Source: Entoloma clypeatum (lineage: Eukaryota > Basidiomycota > Agaricomycetes > Agaricales > Entolomataceae). Taken from it: 64,000 bases of DNA. Positions 18,252 to 30,057 of the stretch are shown here, one piece after another. The stretch lies in the NCBI GenBank assembly GCA_963565915.1, contig OY751493.1, positions 2,852,001-2,916,000 on the forward strand, written 5' to 3'. The first letter of the stretch is position 1. Every line of letters starts with the position of its first letter. Below the pieces are notes generated by a model. It was not told the DNA's origin and ran no database searches. It saw only the letters and a list, made by a program, of their open reading frames with translations. Made by a program: the position numbers and the translations under genes.

Positions 18252-20760
18252 TTAGATTGTATATCTGAATCCGCTCCACTTATCTCCTTTGGCCATCCTT
18301 GCAGCTGATACGCTTTCATAGCAGCCATTCCTCTGGTCTGCAAGCTTATTATCGACACCAGTTATTACCTCGTCCCTTTCACCTCGAGCACGGCGTATGT
18401 TCTCCCGTTGAAGGAGGAAACCAAGTAGCGCGGAGCATATAAAACAGATCGCGATGTACCCCAACACGATACCATGTCCTGAGCGATATCGTGGCTTGTT
18501 TGCTGCTCGATACTAACCGAGAAAAAAAAACAGATTCAGTTCTTCCGACGCACAACTGTCTTGAACGATCGAACAACTCACAACGTTAGCAGCTATCGCG
18601 CCATTGATGTTGCCAAAGCCTATCGCCATTCCGAGGGTGACGCTGCGCTTATATGTCCCTTCCACATTACTCGCCACCCACGCTCTGAAGAGATAGGCAT
18701 CAGTTTTAAGGTGAAGTTTTAAGAGTTATGTGTACGGATGAAGTTAAGAGTTAACGGAAAACTTACACAGAGTTGGCTGGCCGTGGCCGAAGGCATCAGG
18801 ATTATGGAAAAGAAAGTTTATCAAGGGAACATACGGATTGTTGCATATGTTGCGCTGTTTGAATATCAGATAACTTGAAGCACATGAGAACAGGACTTCC
18901 GATGGGACTTACGAAACGGCGAGGTAAACGGCGAAATACGATACTGCTGGTGAGATTGAAACAAGGAGGAGGATATAACCTATGAGTCCTGGTTGATTGA
19001 TTAGAAGATCATTTTCAGAAGGATGACAACATTTGGAATTACCGACTCCCAAAAGTACTCTGAATCAGGAGAATGTTAATCACTCCGGCGTCAGGCTCAA
19101 GTCCAAAAAATCGCACAGATTAATATAGCAACGGCGTCCAATACGATCCCCCAAGAACCCGATTATACATGTCATGAAGCAACCCCAGACATATACTGGA
19201 ACAGTGAGCAAATTGGCTTGCGTCGCCTTATAGCCTAAGGATCCGTTGTAAGGTCACCCGCAAACTACGGCACGGAGGGTAACAAACCGAGCTGAAAGGG
19301 TGATGAGTATGAGCCCATATACATGCTACAGCGTACATAGATACTTACTTCATTGATAACCGAAGGAGTGAATAACGAAAAGGCATAGAGTGGACCGTCG
19401 CTGTAAAGTGGTATTAGGTTTGTATCTCATCAATCATATACATTCTTACAATCCCATGTATAGTCCCACTTGAATATACTGTTGTGAAAGAAAGATCGAA
19501 CAGATAGTATAAAATCACCCACTTGCAAGCCACGTCTTCCAGTCTTTCAAACTTTCGTAAACGTATCTTTTCGTGAAAATTTCCCCGGCTGCACTGAACT
19601 GCATGTCATCCTGGAGGCGACGGATCACAAACACTCCTATTGCAGAAGGAGGGAGGTGAATGTATTGACTGGCAAAAGGTAAACGACGTACTCTCTTCTT
19701 CTGTGAGAAATTTGGCTGTATCAGGGAAATCTTGGATGATTCGAAACGAAAAAAGGGCGGCGACCACTGTTGCAAGTCCTTCAATAATAAAAATCCAGGC
19801 CCAGCCTAGCCCCATCAGCTCGTCATGATATGCCGCAACTGCATCGGTAGGTGTACATACCTGGTTTCCCCCTGACTCCATCCATATTGGTAATCGCAGC
19901 TGCCAAGAGACCACCTACAGTCGATGGTTGGCATATGTATCTCTACTGGCAAATCAAAATTGACTTACTGAAAGCACCAGCAATCGTGGCGGACGAGAAG
20001 AAAAGGGCGACTTTTGAGCCCATTTCGGAACGTTTGTACCAGCTGAGAAATCTTTATCATGAACTTGTCTAGATAATCAGGAATTTTAAAATACCTCGTA
20101 ATATAGTAAACTATACCTGGATACAACCCAGCTTCGAAGAGGCCGAGCAGGACACGTAGGGCTTTAGATGGCGTGTAAGTAAGAAATATGACGATTCAGC
20201 TGCGGCACGCACTGACAAGGTCACCAAAGTTACGTATTGCACCGTGTAGCGTCTTTCAGGGGGATCAGCTAGAGTTCGACATACAGAAGCAGCGATCTAC
20301 CATGACGATTCCCCATAGCAAAATCATGCTTGAAAGCCATACCGATGGACGAAGCCTGCGCAACAGGACATTACTTGCTGGCTTCCAACAGTGGGCCCAC
20401 TGAGCCAAGCTCGACGAAATTTCAGGATGAACGAACTTGCCTCAAACAGGGCGTAGGGAAAAAAGAAGACAGTTAACGCCAAAAGGTACTGCTTGTCAGT
20501 GGTATGGATGTCTTCTTCAAGATGGTACAGCTGTTGGTGCCTCAATCAGCCACAGAACACCGGGAGAAACATAGACATACCTTGGCATTTCCGATGCTTC
20601 CTCGGTCAAGAAAGCTGAGGAGATAGACGAAAGCCAGCCAAGGGATAACATGAAGATCTATTTTCCGGAGCAGCTTCTTTTCGTCGACATTGGATGTATC
20701 TACTTCTGGACGGTAGATCTCGTCCGCGGAGAGGCTTTCTCCGGCTGCTTTCCTTTGCAT
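18252..20760 (-). CDS. MFS transporter, anion:cation symporter (Dal5/allantoate permease-like), copy B
   Basis: Splicing on the minus strand gives a 12-TM carrier of the fungal ACS family. In order: MQRKAAGESLSADEIY, LHVIPWLAFVYLLSFLDRGS (TM1 with the family's D-R motif), QYLLALTVFFFPYALFE, NVLLRRLRPSVWLS, VLLGLFEAGLYPGIVYYI, WYKRSEMGSKVALFFSSA, GLLAAAITNMDGV, WAWIFIIEGLATVVAALFS, FPDTAKFLTEEE, DGPLYAFSLFTPSVINE, VWGCFMTCIIGFLGDRIGRR, EGTYKRSVTLGMAIGFGNIN, and a C-tail ending DKWSGFRYTI. Relatives carry small carboxylates such as allantoate, nicotinate, tartrate or pantothenate. The substrate here cannot be told. At least ten short introns; two are best read as GC-AG (donors at 20440 and 19526). 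The ATG at 20760 is supported by alignment with the start of copy A. Confidence 0.85.
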
Positions 20761-21070
20761 GACGAGTGCTCTAGTGCGCAAAAGAGTGCTTGATAAAGGT
20801 TGGCGCAGGGAGCCAAGCTTAGTTATGTCAAATAGATGGGAAGACTTGGTCGGAACTCAACAGTACCTGCCACTTCATACCGCTGTGAGATCAAGGGTCA
20901 ACTTGAAGGTTGGACCTCGTGACATTCTGGAATCGATGTTGAACTTCCTATAACTTGGTATCTTGGACCATATGTAGCTCGCTGCCCGAAACCTTGAGAC
21001 CAAGGCTGAAATTCTATTTCTGCCAGTAGTACGCGAACGGCGCGTGAGTGTACTGAGTGAAATTGACATA

Positions 21071-22079
21071 CTATAATAGAAAAGCGCTTCGATATACATC
21101 ATTCCCTACCGTGTCTCGAATCCCTCCCAAGGCTTGACCAAGCCACCTCTTCACGGTTTCCGTTTCCTTTCCAGCCACCCTGACGATGGCACCGCCCTTG
21201 GAAGTAAGGGGGCTCAGTGACCAAATTATCTCTGCCGGAATCTTCGCTTTGAAGACTGAAATCCGATCGTATTCCGAGGCAAGACTTTCGATGACACCCT
21301 GAACAAGAGGTCCGTAGAGGAGGACTGTTGCGTAGCATGAATAAGGTGCAAGCCTATCACCCATCGATCGCGTAGGGAGGTTGGTGGATGGATTGATCGC
21401 AGGCTCATCCAACAACATCACATCTTTAGCTATTCTCTCCCCTTCAACCCAGATTTCATTCATGCTGTGATATCGAGCGAATACCCATTCTTCTCCCATG
21501 GAAGATCGACCTGACGTCAGCCAATCGATGACGACAAGAGATGCGTTTTGGGAAAGTCGGAGCGTCTGTTTTTGCGTGTACGACGCAGATCTGAAGCAAG
21601 TAACAGGGTCTGGAAGGAGAAAGATGGCGCCGTGGGCAGCTATGATGGCGTTCATATTCTGCATTGTTGATGGTGATGATGAATTTGGTGAGGAGACGCT
21701 TGGGGCAAGTGTTCGCTGCACGGACTCGACAGAAGCAAGTCGTTGTTCTGGTCTGGATTTGAAGACCTTGGTGGATCCCTAATAGGGAGGGCTGTCATTC
21801 TAGCCGTCGACCGTAGGACAAAATATTCGGACTGACCTGAGAACGTAAGACGAGGACAGTGTTTATATCGACATTGATTGAAAGGTCAATGCTATCGCCA
21901 CCGACTAGACCACCTCCATAGGACAGAGAGTATACAACAGCAACATTGCGATGGATGGTACGAGGGGAAATCAATTTAAGTGGGTAGGTTGATGATAGTT
22001 CTGAAAGCAAGGCATTCGATCCATACGATGTTAGTGAAATTCGACCTCTGCCTGGCGAGATTTTCGGGATCGACTGCAT
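21071..22079 (-). CDS. ureD: Urease accessory protein UreD
   Basis: Exons 21837-22079 and 21071-21778 encode 316 aa. UreD hallmarks are GRGRISLTSYGSNALLSELS, YPLKLISP, SYGGGLVGGDSIDL, then across the splice VLRSQGSTKVFKSRP, and later LLPDPVTCFRSASY, FARYHSMNEIWVEGE and LLYGPLV. UreD acts with UreF and UreG to load nickel and carbon dioxide into urease. Fungi keep these genes unlinked, and no urease or other accessory gene is in this window. The intron (21779-21836) is GT-AG and phase 0. Confidence 0.92.
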
Positions 22080-22418
22080 CCTTCAGTGATAGTGATGGTG
22101 AAGTTAAAGCAGAACACAGAACCGGGGAGGTTGGGTGGGTCCCAGACTAGAGAAGGATGCATTGTCGCATAGACGGAGAACACCCCCCACATCTACAATG
22201 ATTATACATCAGGGTTCACATGGTGAGTACTTGAACATGATTTCCATACTAGAGGCTAGTGAGGTTACAAAAGAGTGTGCAGATGAAATAGGTCAGGGAG
22301 ACGTGTAAAACAACATTATTAAACACAGTCCATGGGGAGGATCAAAAGGTGCATGGCATCAAGACTAGGTAAGAGATATGCTATGATGATGGAGGAAGGA
22401 AAAATGCATGCAAAAGGA
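22080..22418. other. Intergenic, 5' of ureD and 3' of byr4-like gene
   Basis: About 340 bp. It must contain the ureD promoter and the 3' UTR of the Byr4-like gene. No other feature is recognised. Confidence 0.5.
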
Positions 22419-25132
22419 TCAGTACTTGCGTGTGGCAAGAGCTCTGATTTCATAGAGACTGGAACGGTCTGGTGTCGGAAACACATCGTGCCTTGCGAGT
22501 ACTGACATCCATCCTTTCATCTCGGTACGATGCCTCTGCTCGGCAAGCCGACAGCTCTCCAAGAACGTCTCGTCCACATCAAAGAAGATGGATGCTCTCG
22601 ATCCGCGATCGCTGCCTGATTCTGATATGGTCCGAGTATGGCTGTGAGCGGGACTGGGAGCTTCTGCTTGCGAAGAGGTGCTGGAATCTGCGCTAGTGGT
22701 GGCTTCAGAACCCAGCGGCAGGCTTGCGCGTATGGTTCCGCCTTTGGTTTCCCACGCGTCACTATCTTCCTCATCGTCGGCAAGGTTAGCGAACACATCT
22801 GGCTCATCCTCGTCAGGCGGTAAAGTTGATATCCAACACATTCGTGTTGGATCAAATATCATGTTTCCCACTATCCGTGCCCCAGATGCAAATGAGCCGA
22901 TGGGTGATCCGATAGAGGAACCAGTGAGGTGAGTGATAAGGGCTGGTCGAGTTGAGGTCCCGACAGCAGCGTCGAAATCACGAAGGATTTGGTCATTTCC
23001 TTCCCAGCGGAGAGAGAACGGATTCCATTTCATGTCGCCAACCACTGATGTGCGATGCATCACAGTATGCTCTCACGGAGAGTCAATATCAGGACGAACC
23101 TTTGGGAGCATTGGTATTGCCCAAGTTCCGTATTAATGTTGGTTTTCTTCTTGTGTGTGGTGCGGGCGATGTGATGGTCTTCTTCTTCTTCCCATGTCTC
23201 CCGTTTGGACTCGATGGCTTTGAAGGGAACTCGAGACGTATTGTTGTACGCCTGAGAGTGTTTGTTGGAGACGGAGATGAAGGAGATGCGGTTGGTGCTG
23301 GAATAAATATTATTATGTTCACCACAGACAAGAGGCGACATTCGTTGCAACGCACCGTTGTTTCCCATTGAGCCTTCTCGACGTCCTTTTGTCCAGATCG
23401 TGCCCTTCTCATTGGGCTTTGATGAAGGATAAGAGGCTCCAGGGACACGATTACCGTGACCTTTGGGTTGAATCCGAAATCTTCCTTCCTTTTCACGGTC
23501 TGTTGGAAGGTCCTCGATCCCGTCAAGTTCTGTCCCATCCCCATACGTACGTTGACGTTTCGGGCGACGGAGTATCTTGGGAATGGCAGAAGTTGGATTG
23601 CTGGATATGCGTTGTGACTTGATGGAGGAACTTGATGGCGGCCGAGGGGGAAGAGGTGAAATGGCACGGCCGAGAGGTTGAACGTTTGAAGTAGGAGTCG
23701 CACCAAAGACGGCAGAAAGCGCAGGTCGGACTCTTGTGCGGAATTGGGTAGGCATAGTTAGACGGAGAGCGGCGGGATTAGAGGAAGGTGTATGTGGACG
23801 GGTGGGGGGTACTTTGAAATCCTGGATTCTGCTGGTAGAATATTTGTGGGACTTGGCTCGAGATGCGGCAGTAGGTTCTTCATATCGGGCCTTTGAGCTC
23901 CCTGTAGATGAATTGGACCCAGAGCCTGATGCTTGGGTACTTGCTTCAATAAGAGAGGACAATGATGCTTTCCGGATGAGGGTTCGCAAAGTAGAAGGCG
24001 GGGTGGGCGGTTTGAGGCCAGAATAGGATTTTTGGCCACGAAGGCTGCCAGATTTCGGGGAAAGGAAAGATGAGGTGGATGGGGAAGGGAGAGGAGAAGC
24101 GGAGGATAGGGTCTGGTATGTCTGGGAACGGATCGGGGGCGGGGGAGGGGAGCTTTGTAATTTCTGAAACTGGCGGCTGGACGAGGTTGGGGGGTGAAGG
24201 GGGGATTTAGCACGGTTAGCGCGGGATGGTGGCCGCAGGGACGGAGGGCGTTGGGCAGGGGCGGTGTGGCTTCGGGAGTGTGTGCGATGATTCTGAGGCT
24301 GCTTTCCGAGGAGGCGACTGGGGCTTAAATCGACGTCGTCATCGATGACGAGGCCCATTTCAAAGTCATCCTCGGGGTTGGAATTGGTTACATTGGGCTG
24401 GATGGTGGTGGTTGGAGCCTTTTTCCTCATGTCGAGGATCTTTGTAAGTTGTTGTGCACCGTGACCGGACTCGAACAAGGCGGAGGGTAGGACGAGGCCG
24501 TCGAGGTCGTCTTCGTCTTCGTCCTCGGTTTCGCTCTCAGGTAAAGAGGCGGACGAGGCAGAATTGGAAGAGGGGGAAGCATCGGCAAAGCCAAGGGAAG
24601 AATACGCGTCGGAGGATTGGGAGGAAGAAGTGTGGTCTTTGTCTCCCCATTCAAGAGAATTCTTTGAGGAGCGGTGGGTGACGGACAAAGGGGCGAGTGA
24701 AAGCTGCGTTAGATCGGATGGCAATGCAAACGCGTCTTCGAAGTCTTCGACAATGGGTGACCGGGGTTGCCTGGGAAGGGGGACTGGGAGGGCGGCTACC
24801 TTTATCGTGGATACGCCTTCATCGTCAAGGTCGTCGTCGTCGAGGGCGGTGTGCACGATGGGGGGAGGACGGATGGTGAAAATTTGGGTGAGAGACTGGG
24901 ACGGGGGAGTGGACCAGGCTGACTCAATTTTTGCGACGATGCGAGTGACGGTGTTTGTGGGGAGGGATTTTCGAGGGGGGGATCGGGGAGGGCTGGAGTG
25001 TAGATCCCAGTCTTCTTCGTCGGGGTCCTTGTCGGACGGAGGATGGAGTTGTTCGTCTTCTGGGAGATCAAAGTCGGCGTCGGGCCATTCTTCACGGGGG
25101 AGGACGATGGTGGGGGCCGGAATGGTGGCCAT
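22419..25132 (-). CDS. Byr4/Bfa1-like subunit of the septation/mitotic-exit GAP
   Basis: Exons 23356-25132, 23100-23297 and 22419-23044 give 866 aa. The first ~590 residues are mostly disordered (Ser/Pro-rich, with acidic patches LDDDDLDDEG and ESETEDEDEDD). The conserved C-terminal module follows: RRKPTLIRNLG, VVGDMKWNPFSLRWEGND, the RIVGNMIFDPTRMCWIS repeat, and DEPDVFANLADDEED. This pairing is typical of Byr4 (fission yeast) and Bfa1 (budding yeast), the scaffold that with Cdc16/Bub2 forms the GAP for Spg1/Tem1 and restrains septation. The two C-terminal introns are essential. Unspliced, the frame stops at 23060 and the conserved core is missed. Confidence 0.87.
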
Positions 25133-25135
25133 GCG

Positions 25136-25160
25136 GGGGAGGGGAGGGGAGGGGAGGGGA
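25136..25160 (+). repeat. GGGGA-repeat, possible G-quadruplex, just upstream of the byr4-like ATG
   Basis: Five G-runs of at least four bases separated by single A residues. They begin a few bases 5' of the start codon (25132) of the minus-strand gene, within its 5' UTR or core promoter. The runs satisfy the usual quadruplex pattern on the plus strand, which is the template strand of that gene. Confidence 0.6.
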
Positions 25161-25246
25161 TTAAGGAGAGGAAGGGAAGGGCAGTAAAGAGAGGGACGAC
25201 GTTGAGGGTAGAAGTAATGTCACGTCACAAGTCACATATGTCACTA

Positions 25247-28200
25247 CTAATATGGCATCAACCTCCGAAGTTCTTTTGCATTCGCCTCAATCTCCTCCTC
25301 CCCGCCGTCCGACGTCTCCCCACCATCGTCTCCCCACCCAATCAACCCATCCTCCAGGCCCTCCCGCAGACGCAGTCCCCGCTCCACCATCGTGTCCCCG
25401 ATCCTCCGCAGCTCCTCCCCGCTGAACACCTCTCGTAGCGGGCCAAACGCGAGCAAGTACAGTTCTGTGCCACCATCGTCTCAGTCTCTCTTTCTCTCTG
25501 CTTCCTTGTCTACGCACCTTTAACAAGTGGACACTCCCCGATCGCACGGAAGAACAGCTTCTTCGCCCGCCTTAGCTCGCCCGCCCGTATCTCCAGTTCC
25601 AGGTACACTCGCCAAATGATGAAACTCCCTCGCGTCCTTGTGTAGTACATTAGTGCACCCCCTGAATAAATTCGTCGCCCGCAACGTACCTTTCGCTCTC
25701 CACAGCAGCACCCAACCCACTCCTCGTCCGTTCAATCTCGCTCACCCACCGCCCTCTTTCCCAGCTTGCGACCCATACCTCCTCCATCCTCCGCATGACA
25801 TCTTTCGCCTTCCCGCTGCTCTCCCCCAGCATCCCTCTTACCCGCCCCCAAGCACCCTGCCCTCTCTCCCCCTCCAAAAACATGCCAAGTATCACAGAGT
25901 TGCTTGGGTATTCCTCCAGCGCCTCGTCCACCCGCTGTCTCAGTACCGCAGGCGGTGTTGCATTCTTCAACACAACCCCGTAGTGGTACAGCATCGTCAA
26001 GCAGCCAACCAACAAGCTCTCCCGACGGACACTTTTCGGTCGCTCACCGGACAAGTACCCATCGTAAACAGCCATTGCGCCCGAAGGTCCGTCATTGACC
26101 AACAGTTCCAGAAGCGCCCGCATCTTGATCCATCCTTCACGATCCTTCCATGGGGCCTCGTTCTTGATAACGTCGTCCAAACCACGCCTGCCTCGAAGGA
26201 TGGCAACACCCCCAGCCCCTTCCACACCTACGGCACGCAAGATGACATCAACAGCCTGTTCACCATTCCCCGCCAGCCATTCCATCTCCGCCCAATTCCA
26301 CCACAGCAAACTCGTGCCTTTTGAAGTATGAGATGTAATCAGAACGGCTTGATACACTTTTCGTGCGTTGTCTAGTCGACCGCGCGACACCTCAAGTTGA
26401 GCATGTGCCGCCCAACGTGACAGCGATTCGCTCTTGGAGAGAAAGGACCGGGAAATCTTAATGGAACTACAACTCGTCAGACAGAAACCTCTGGTACATT
26501 ATGTGCAACACGTACTGCTTGATATTCACCGCAGCCTCGAACGCCAACGACAAAACATCCCACTCTACATCATCGTCTCCAAGCCTCAGTTGCTCAAATA
26601 TGCGCCTCGCAAATGCCACATCTAATCCCTCAATGTCCTCCGGTCGCCAAAAAACAGCTATCTTTGTCCCTTTCCCGAGCCCTTCGCTCCAGACCCGGAG
26701 ATCTAAAGGGTTCAGTACACCATCACCCCACGATTGCACTGGGCCAAATCCGCTCGCGTACTCTTTCTCGCGTCCGACAATGACGCCCGCGATTGCGTCT
26801 GTTTTAAGCCGCATCTGCAGGCTTTCCTGAGGAAATAATGCTGAAAGATATGGTGCTTTCGTGAGATGGCTTGCAGTCCATCGATCATCCCAGTTGACCT
26901 CATTCGTACGAGAAAGCGACGCCCCAAAGCCGGGAATGTGTAAGCCGAAAAATGACAGCCATGCCTTGCGGAAAGCGTTTTTGCCTGAATGAGCCCGGAG
27001 GTTTATGAGGAGAGGGTGTACATCGCTGAACAGAGTAGTTGAATATGGATCACTCGATTCATCGAACGAGCGACATGGGAGGAATTGAGTCTGATCTGAA
27101 TGTATTTCTCGTGCAGCCCATTGGCGGTACGGATCAAGGTCCGTTATACCGCTTGTAGTTGAAACAACAGGCGTGCCTGCGTTTCGTTGTTTACGACCGG
27201 AAGATATCCATGTCGCCCAACCCTCGGCTCCTTCTTCACCTAGGCGTGGAGCTTCCGATTCCCAAAACTCCTCAAGTTGCGCTGCCTGAGTATTGTGAGG
27301 AAGCTCATAGAATGCCTGCGGAACCTCAAAAGTCCTTGAAATCGGTTAGACCCTTGTATTTTTAAGAATTATTCGAGGTATCTTACAATTCAGCCTGAGC
27401 CTGGAACATTGCCGTAGCCCGTTCCGGGAATCCTGTTGAAGATATTGAGTACTTGCATCTACTCAGATTATTCATGCGACGAACCGGCATTCTTGAGAAC
27501 GACCGCAACCCTCCAGAAAAGTCGTACCTTGGTGAGCTCATCCTCTTCACCATAGCCTAAAACCTTCAAAAGACGTAGAGCGTCGGAAACAACTCCGTCA
27601 ACACCCTGACCGCTTTTTCTGATCCTCCACTCCAGCCATTCGAACCAGACTTCCATACCACCAATCTTCAAAGCATCTTCCCACTCTGCATTGACTTTAC
27701 TCTCATGCCAGATCTCCTCTCCAGCTTTCATGTACATAACTCGTAAAAGCTGAAAGTTTCGATTACGGGCATCGGCAGCAAAGGCACGCGAAAGGATCGA
27801 AAGGGTGATCTCTGAGCGCACTGTGGTGGCACTTTTGGACGTAACAGGGATTGTGAACAATGTATGCGAGAGCAAGTGGAGCCAGTCATCCATCGATGTT
27901 GGCTCTTGCTTCAGCCGCTTTTCGAGCTCTCTCAAGGTGGTTTGGTAGGATGTCAACGTCGATTCTTCCGATTCGCTCTCGGAGCACTCGTCCTGAAAAC
28001 TGTTTCTAGACGCTTCAGACGATTCGGTATCAGAGTCGATATCGCCTTTTGGACCTGTCACAGAACGGTATGGCTGGCCGCTGTTACTTCGCCGGCTTGC
28101 AGGGAGTCTCAAGAAACCATCAATTTCTTGATGCTTGTATACGTCTCCGGATAGAGAGAATCTCCGCGTTGGAGGTGCGGCCAGAAGTGCCCTGGAACTG

Positions 28201-28702
28201 GAATCGGTCAGGCTGGTCATCTGTCCGTTTAAGAATTTAGTCGACCACCCATCATACACTCGCGGCATGTCACACCTTCCGCCGCCCTCTCAGACCGACT
28301 TCAACGCCCTTCCCTCTTCTGTAGTATGCCATCCACGCGTAAGAGAGACCTAAAATTGTTCTACCACCTTTACTATCATTAGCCGTCAGTGTCAAGATGT
28401 TGAAAGAGCTTACGATCAACAAGGCTATATCTTGGAACGCCCCCAGCGTGTAACCCTCCATATTCAATGTTATAGCGGTCGCCTTTGCGATCTGAGTAAA
28501 AGATACGGCTGGCTAGTTCATGCACACCAGCAGACTCTGTGTCGGGGTTTCGTCGTTCATCGTTGTGGTGATAATCTCCGCGTGCGCTTTTTCCATGACG
28601 GCGACTCCGCTTCTGTTTGTCGGTGCCATCTTTCTGTTGAGTACTTTTTGGACCAGACTCTAGCAGGAGATCAGGAAACGATGAAAACGAGGGGACCGAC
28701 AT
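25247..28702 (-). CDS. NRDE-2/Nrl1 family nuclear RNA-silencing/RNA-surveillance protein
   Basis: Multi-exon minus-strand gene of about 1,050 aa. The N-terminus MSVPSFSSFPDLLLES, then a Lys/Arg-rich stretch, DRKGDRYNIEYGGLHAGGVP, and after an intron GRTILGLSYAWMAYYRRGKG, is the conserved NRDE-2 N-terminal block. The remainder is alpha-helical with HAT/TPR-like repeats (for example VRLFWRVAVVLKNAG, WKDREGWIKMRALLELLVND and LLVGCLTMLYHYGVVL). It ends ANAKELRRLMPY. Fission yeast Nrl1 and human NRDE2 bind the MTR4 helicase and act in intron-containing RNA decay, heterochromatin and R-loop control. At least four introns lie between 28.4 and 25.4 kb, and I did not fix every border. Confidence 0.82.
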
Positions 28703-28766
28703 TTGAAGTCGGTATTACGTAACAACTTGCAGTCAAATATTTTCTCCTGTTTCATCCGACACCCTC

Positions 28767-29579
28767 ATGCGCCCTCTTACTGAAGATGAATCCAAGGCAG
28801 TATTCACGAAGCTGGCAAACTATATCGTGAATTCCGTTCTCGCCTTTCTTTACTCGGACAACGCTGAAGTGCCTATGGGCTAGGGAAAGAATCTTATACA
28901 TTTGATCGACAGACCGGACGAGCCCTATTGTTTTCGCTTGCACAAAGATCGTGTCTTCTATGTCTCCGAGTCCTCCATGCGCCTAGGGATATCAGTTGCG
29001 CGCCTAAATCTAGTCAGTCTCGGTACATGCTTTGGCAAATTCAGTAAAAGTGGCAAGTTCAAGTTACACATCACTGCCCTTGACTTTATCGCGCCATATG
29101 CCAAGTACAAAGTTCGGTCCATTGTCCGATTGGTGTAAGTTCTGTCTCATCTTCTACATTCAGGTGTGGATAAAACCCAATGGCGAAATGCCTTTCCTCT
29201 ACGGCAATCATGTGGTCAAAGCACACTTGGGCAGGATAACCGAAGACACCCCTGAACATCAAGGGGTGGTCGTTTTTTCGATGAAGGATACACCGCTGGT
29301 CAGACATTTTGAAAGGCCGAAGCGATCATACTCAGCGATAGGATTTAGGGATTTGGCGTGACGGCAAGATCAACAGTGGATACACGAAAAATAGACCCAA
29401 CATCCATCATCATATTTCACCAAGCGTACGTCCACCGCTGTCGATGGAGACATCTCGAAATCCTATTGTTCTATTTACAGAGATGTAGGGGAATACTTAC
29501 GTGACGAGGTTAGGACACCTTCTTTCCTACTGTGCCAACAGTTTATTGGATTGTGTTTCCACAGGATACCCTCTTCTAA
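28767..29579 (+). CDS. NIP7: 60S ribosome biogenesis factor Nip7
   Basis: Six exons (28767-28826, 28884-29111, 29164-29298, 29349-29425, 29481-29508 and 29565-29579) give 180 aa, the exact family length. It starts [20 protein letters not shown] and contains [79 protein letters not shown], the PUA-domain end and the terminal RDEDTLF. The last coding exon is only 15 nt but restores that family C-terminus. Reading through instead adds about 20 foreign residues. Nip7 binds pre-rRNA in late pre-60S particles. Start codons of NIP7 and the divergent NRDE-2 gene are 64 bp apart. Confidence 0.96.
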
Positions 29580-30057
29580 TGATGTTTGATGGGCTGCTGA
29601 ATGTTCTATGGATTAGTTTCTTTCTGTAACACCTTCGGTTTTGAAGCGCTCGGCCGATGTAATTGAGTTGTCTATAGCATGTCCGGGTGTACGCTGAATA
29701 CTCATATTGTATGAGTGACCGATGGGGGTAGTAATCTATAAAATCCCTCCCCTTCGATGAAATCAGAGCCAGTTTTCGAGCTTGTTCTGTCTCGTTGATA
29801 CCAGTGTCTGTGGGGATCCTTCCGAATGTTGCATTGTTATTCATCCTGATGATGATTTCTCCGGAATTTGCATTCCACTACCATTATGCATTTTTTGTTG
29901 CCACATATCAAGTGGACAGCATCGAAGCAACGAAGCTAGGCTGTACAACAGTAGAATAATCAAGTTACCTGAGGTAGTGGATGCGGCACAATAGAAAAAG
30001 TGTTTGCAACTGGCAGTCAGTACTTCCTCAGCTCGGAACGTCGTTTCGGATTTCGGA
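29580..30057. other. Intergenic, upstream of SEC39
   Basis: About 480 bp. No conserved coding segment is recognised. The SEC39 promoter, and possibly a short unrecognised first exon of SEC39, would be here. Confidence 0.45.

Noticed and set aside
23089..23706. Separate small gene on the minus strand in the second frame
   Set aside because: Part of it is the real second exon of the byr4-like gene (23100-23297). The rest is out-of-frame reading of exon 1.
24564..25187. 207-codon plus-strand frame opposite the byr4-like gene
   Set aside because: It is antisense to the Ser/acid-rich coding region and its Gly/Arg/Ser bias mirrors that sequence. No domain.
25638..26324. 228-codon plus-strand frame opposite the NRDE-2 gene
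   Set aside because: Antisense shadow of a GC-rich exon. The minus strand shows the conserved helical protein.
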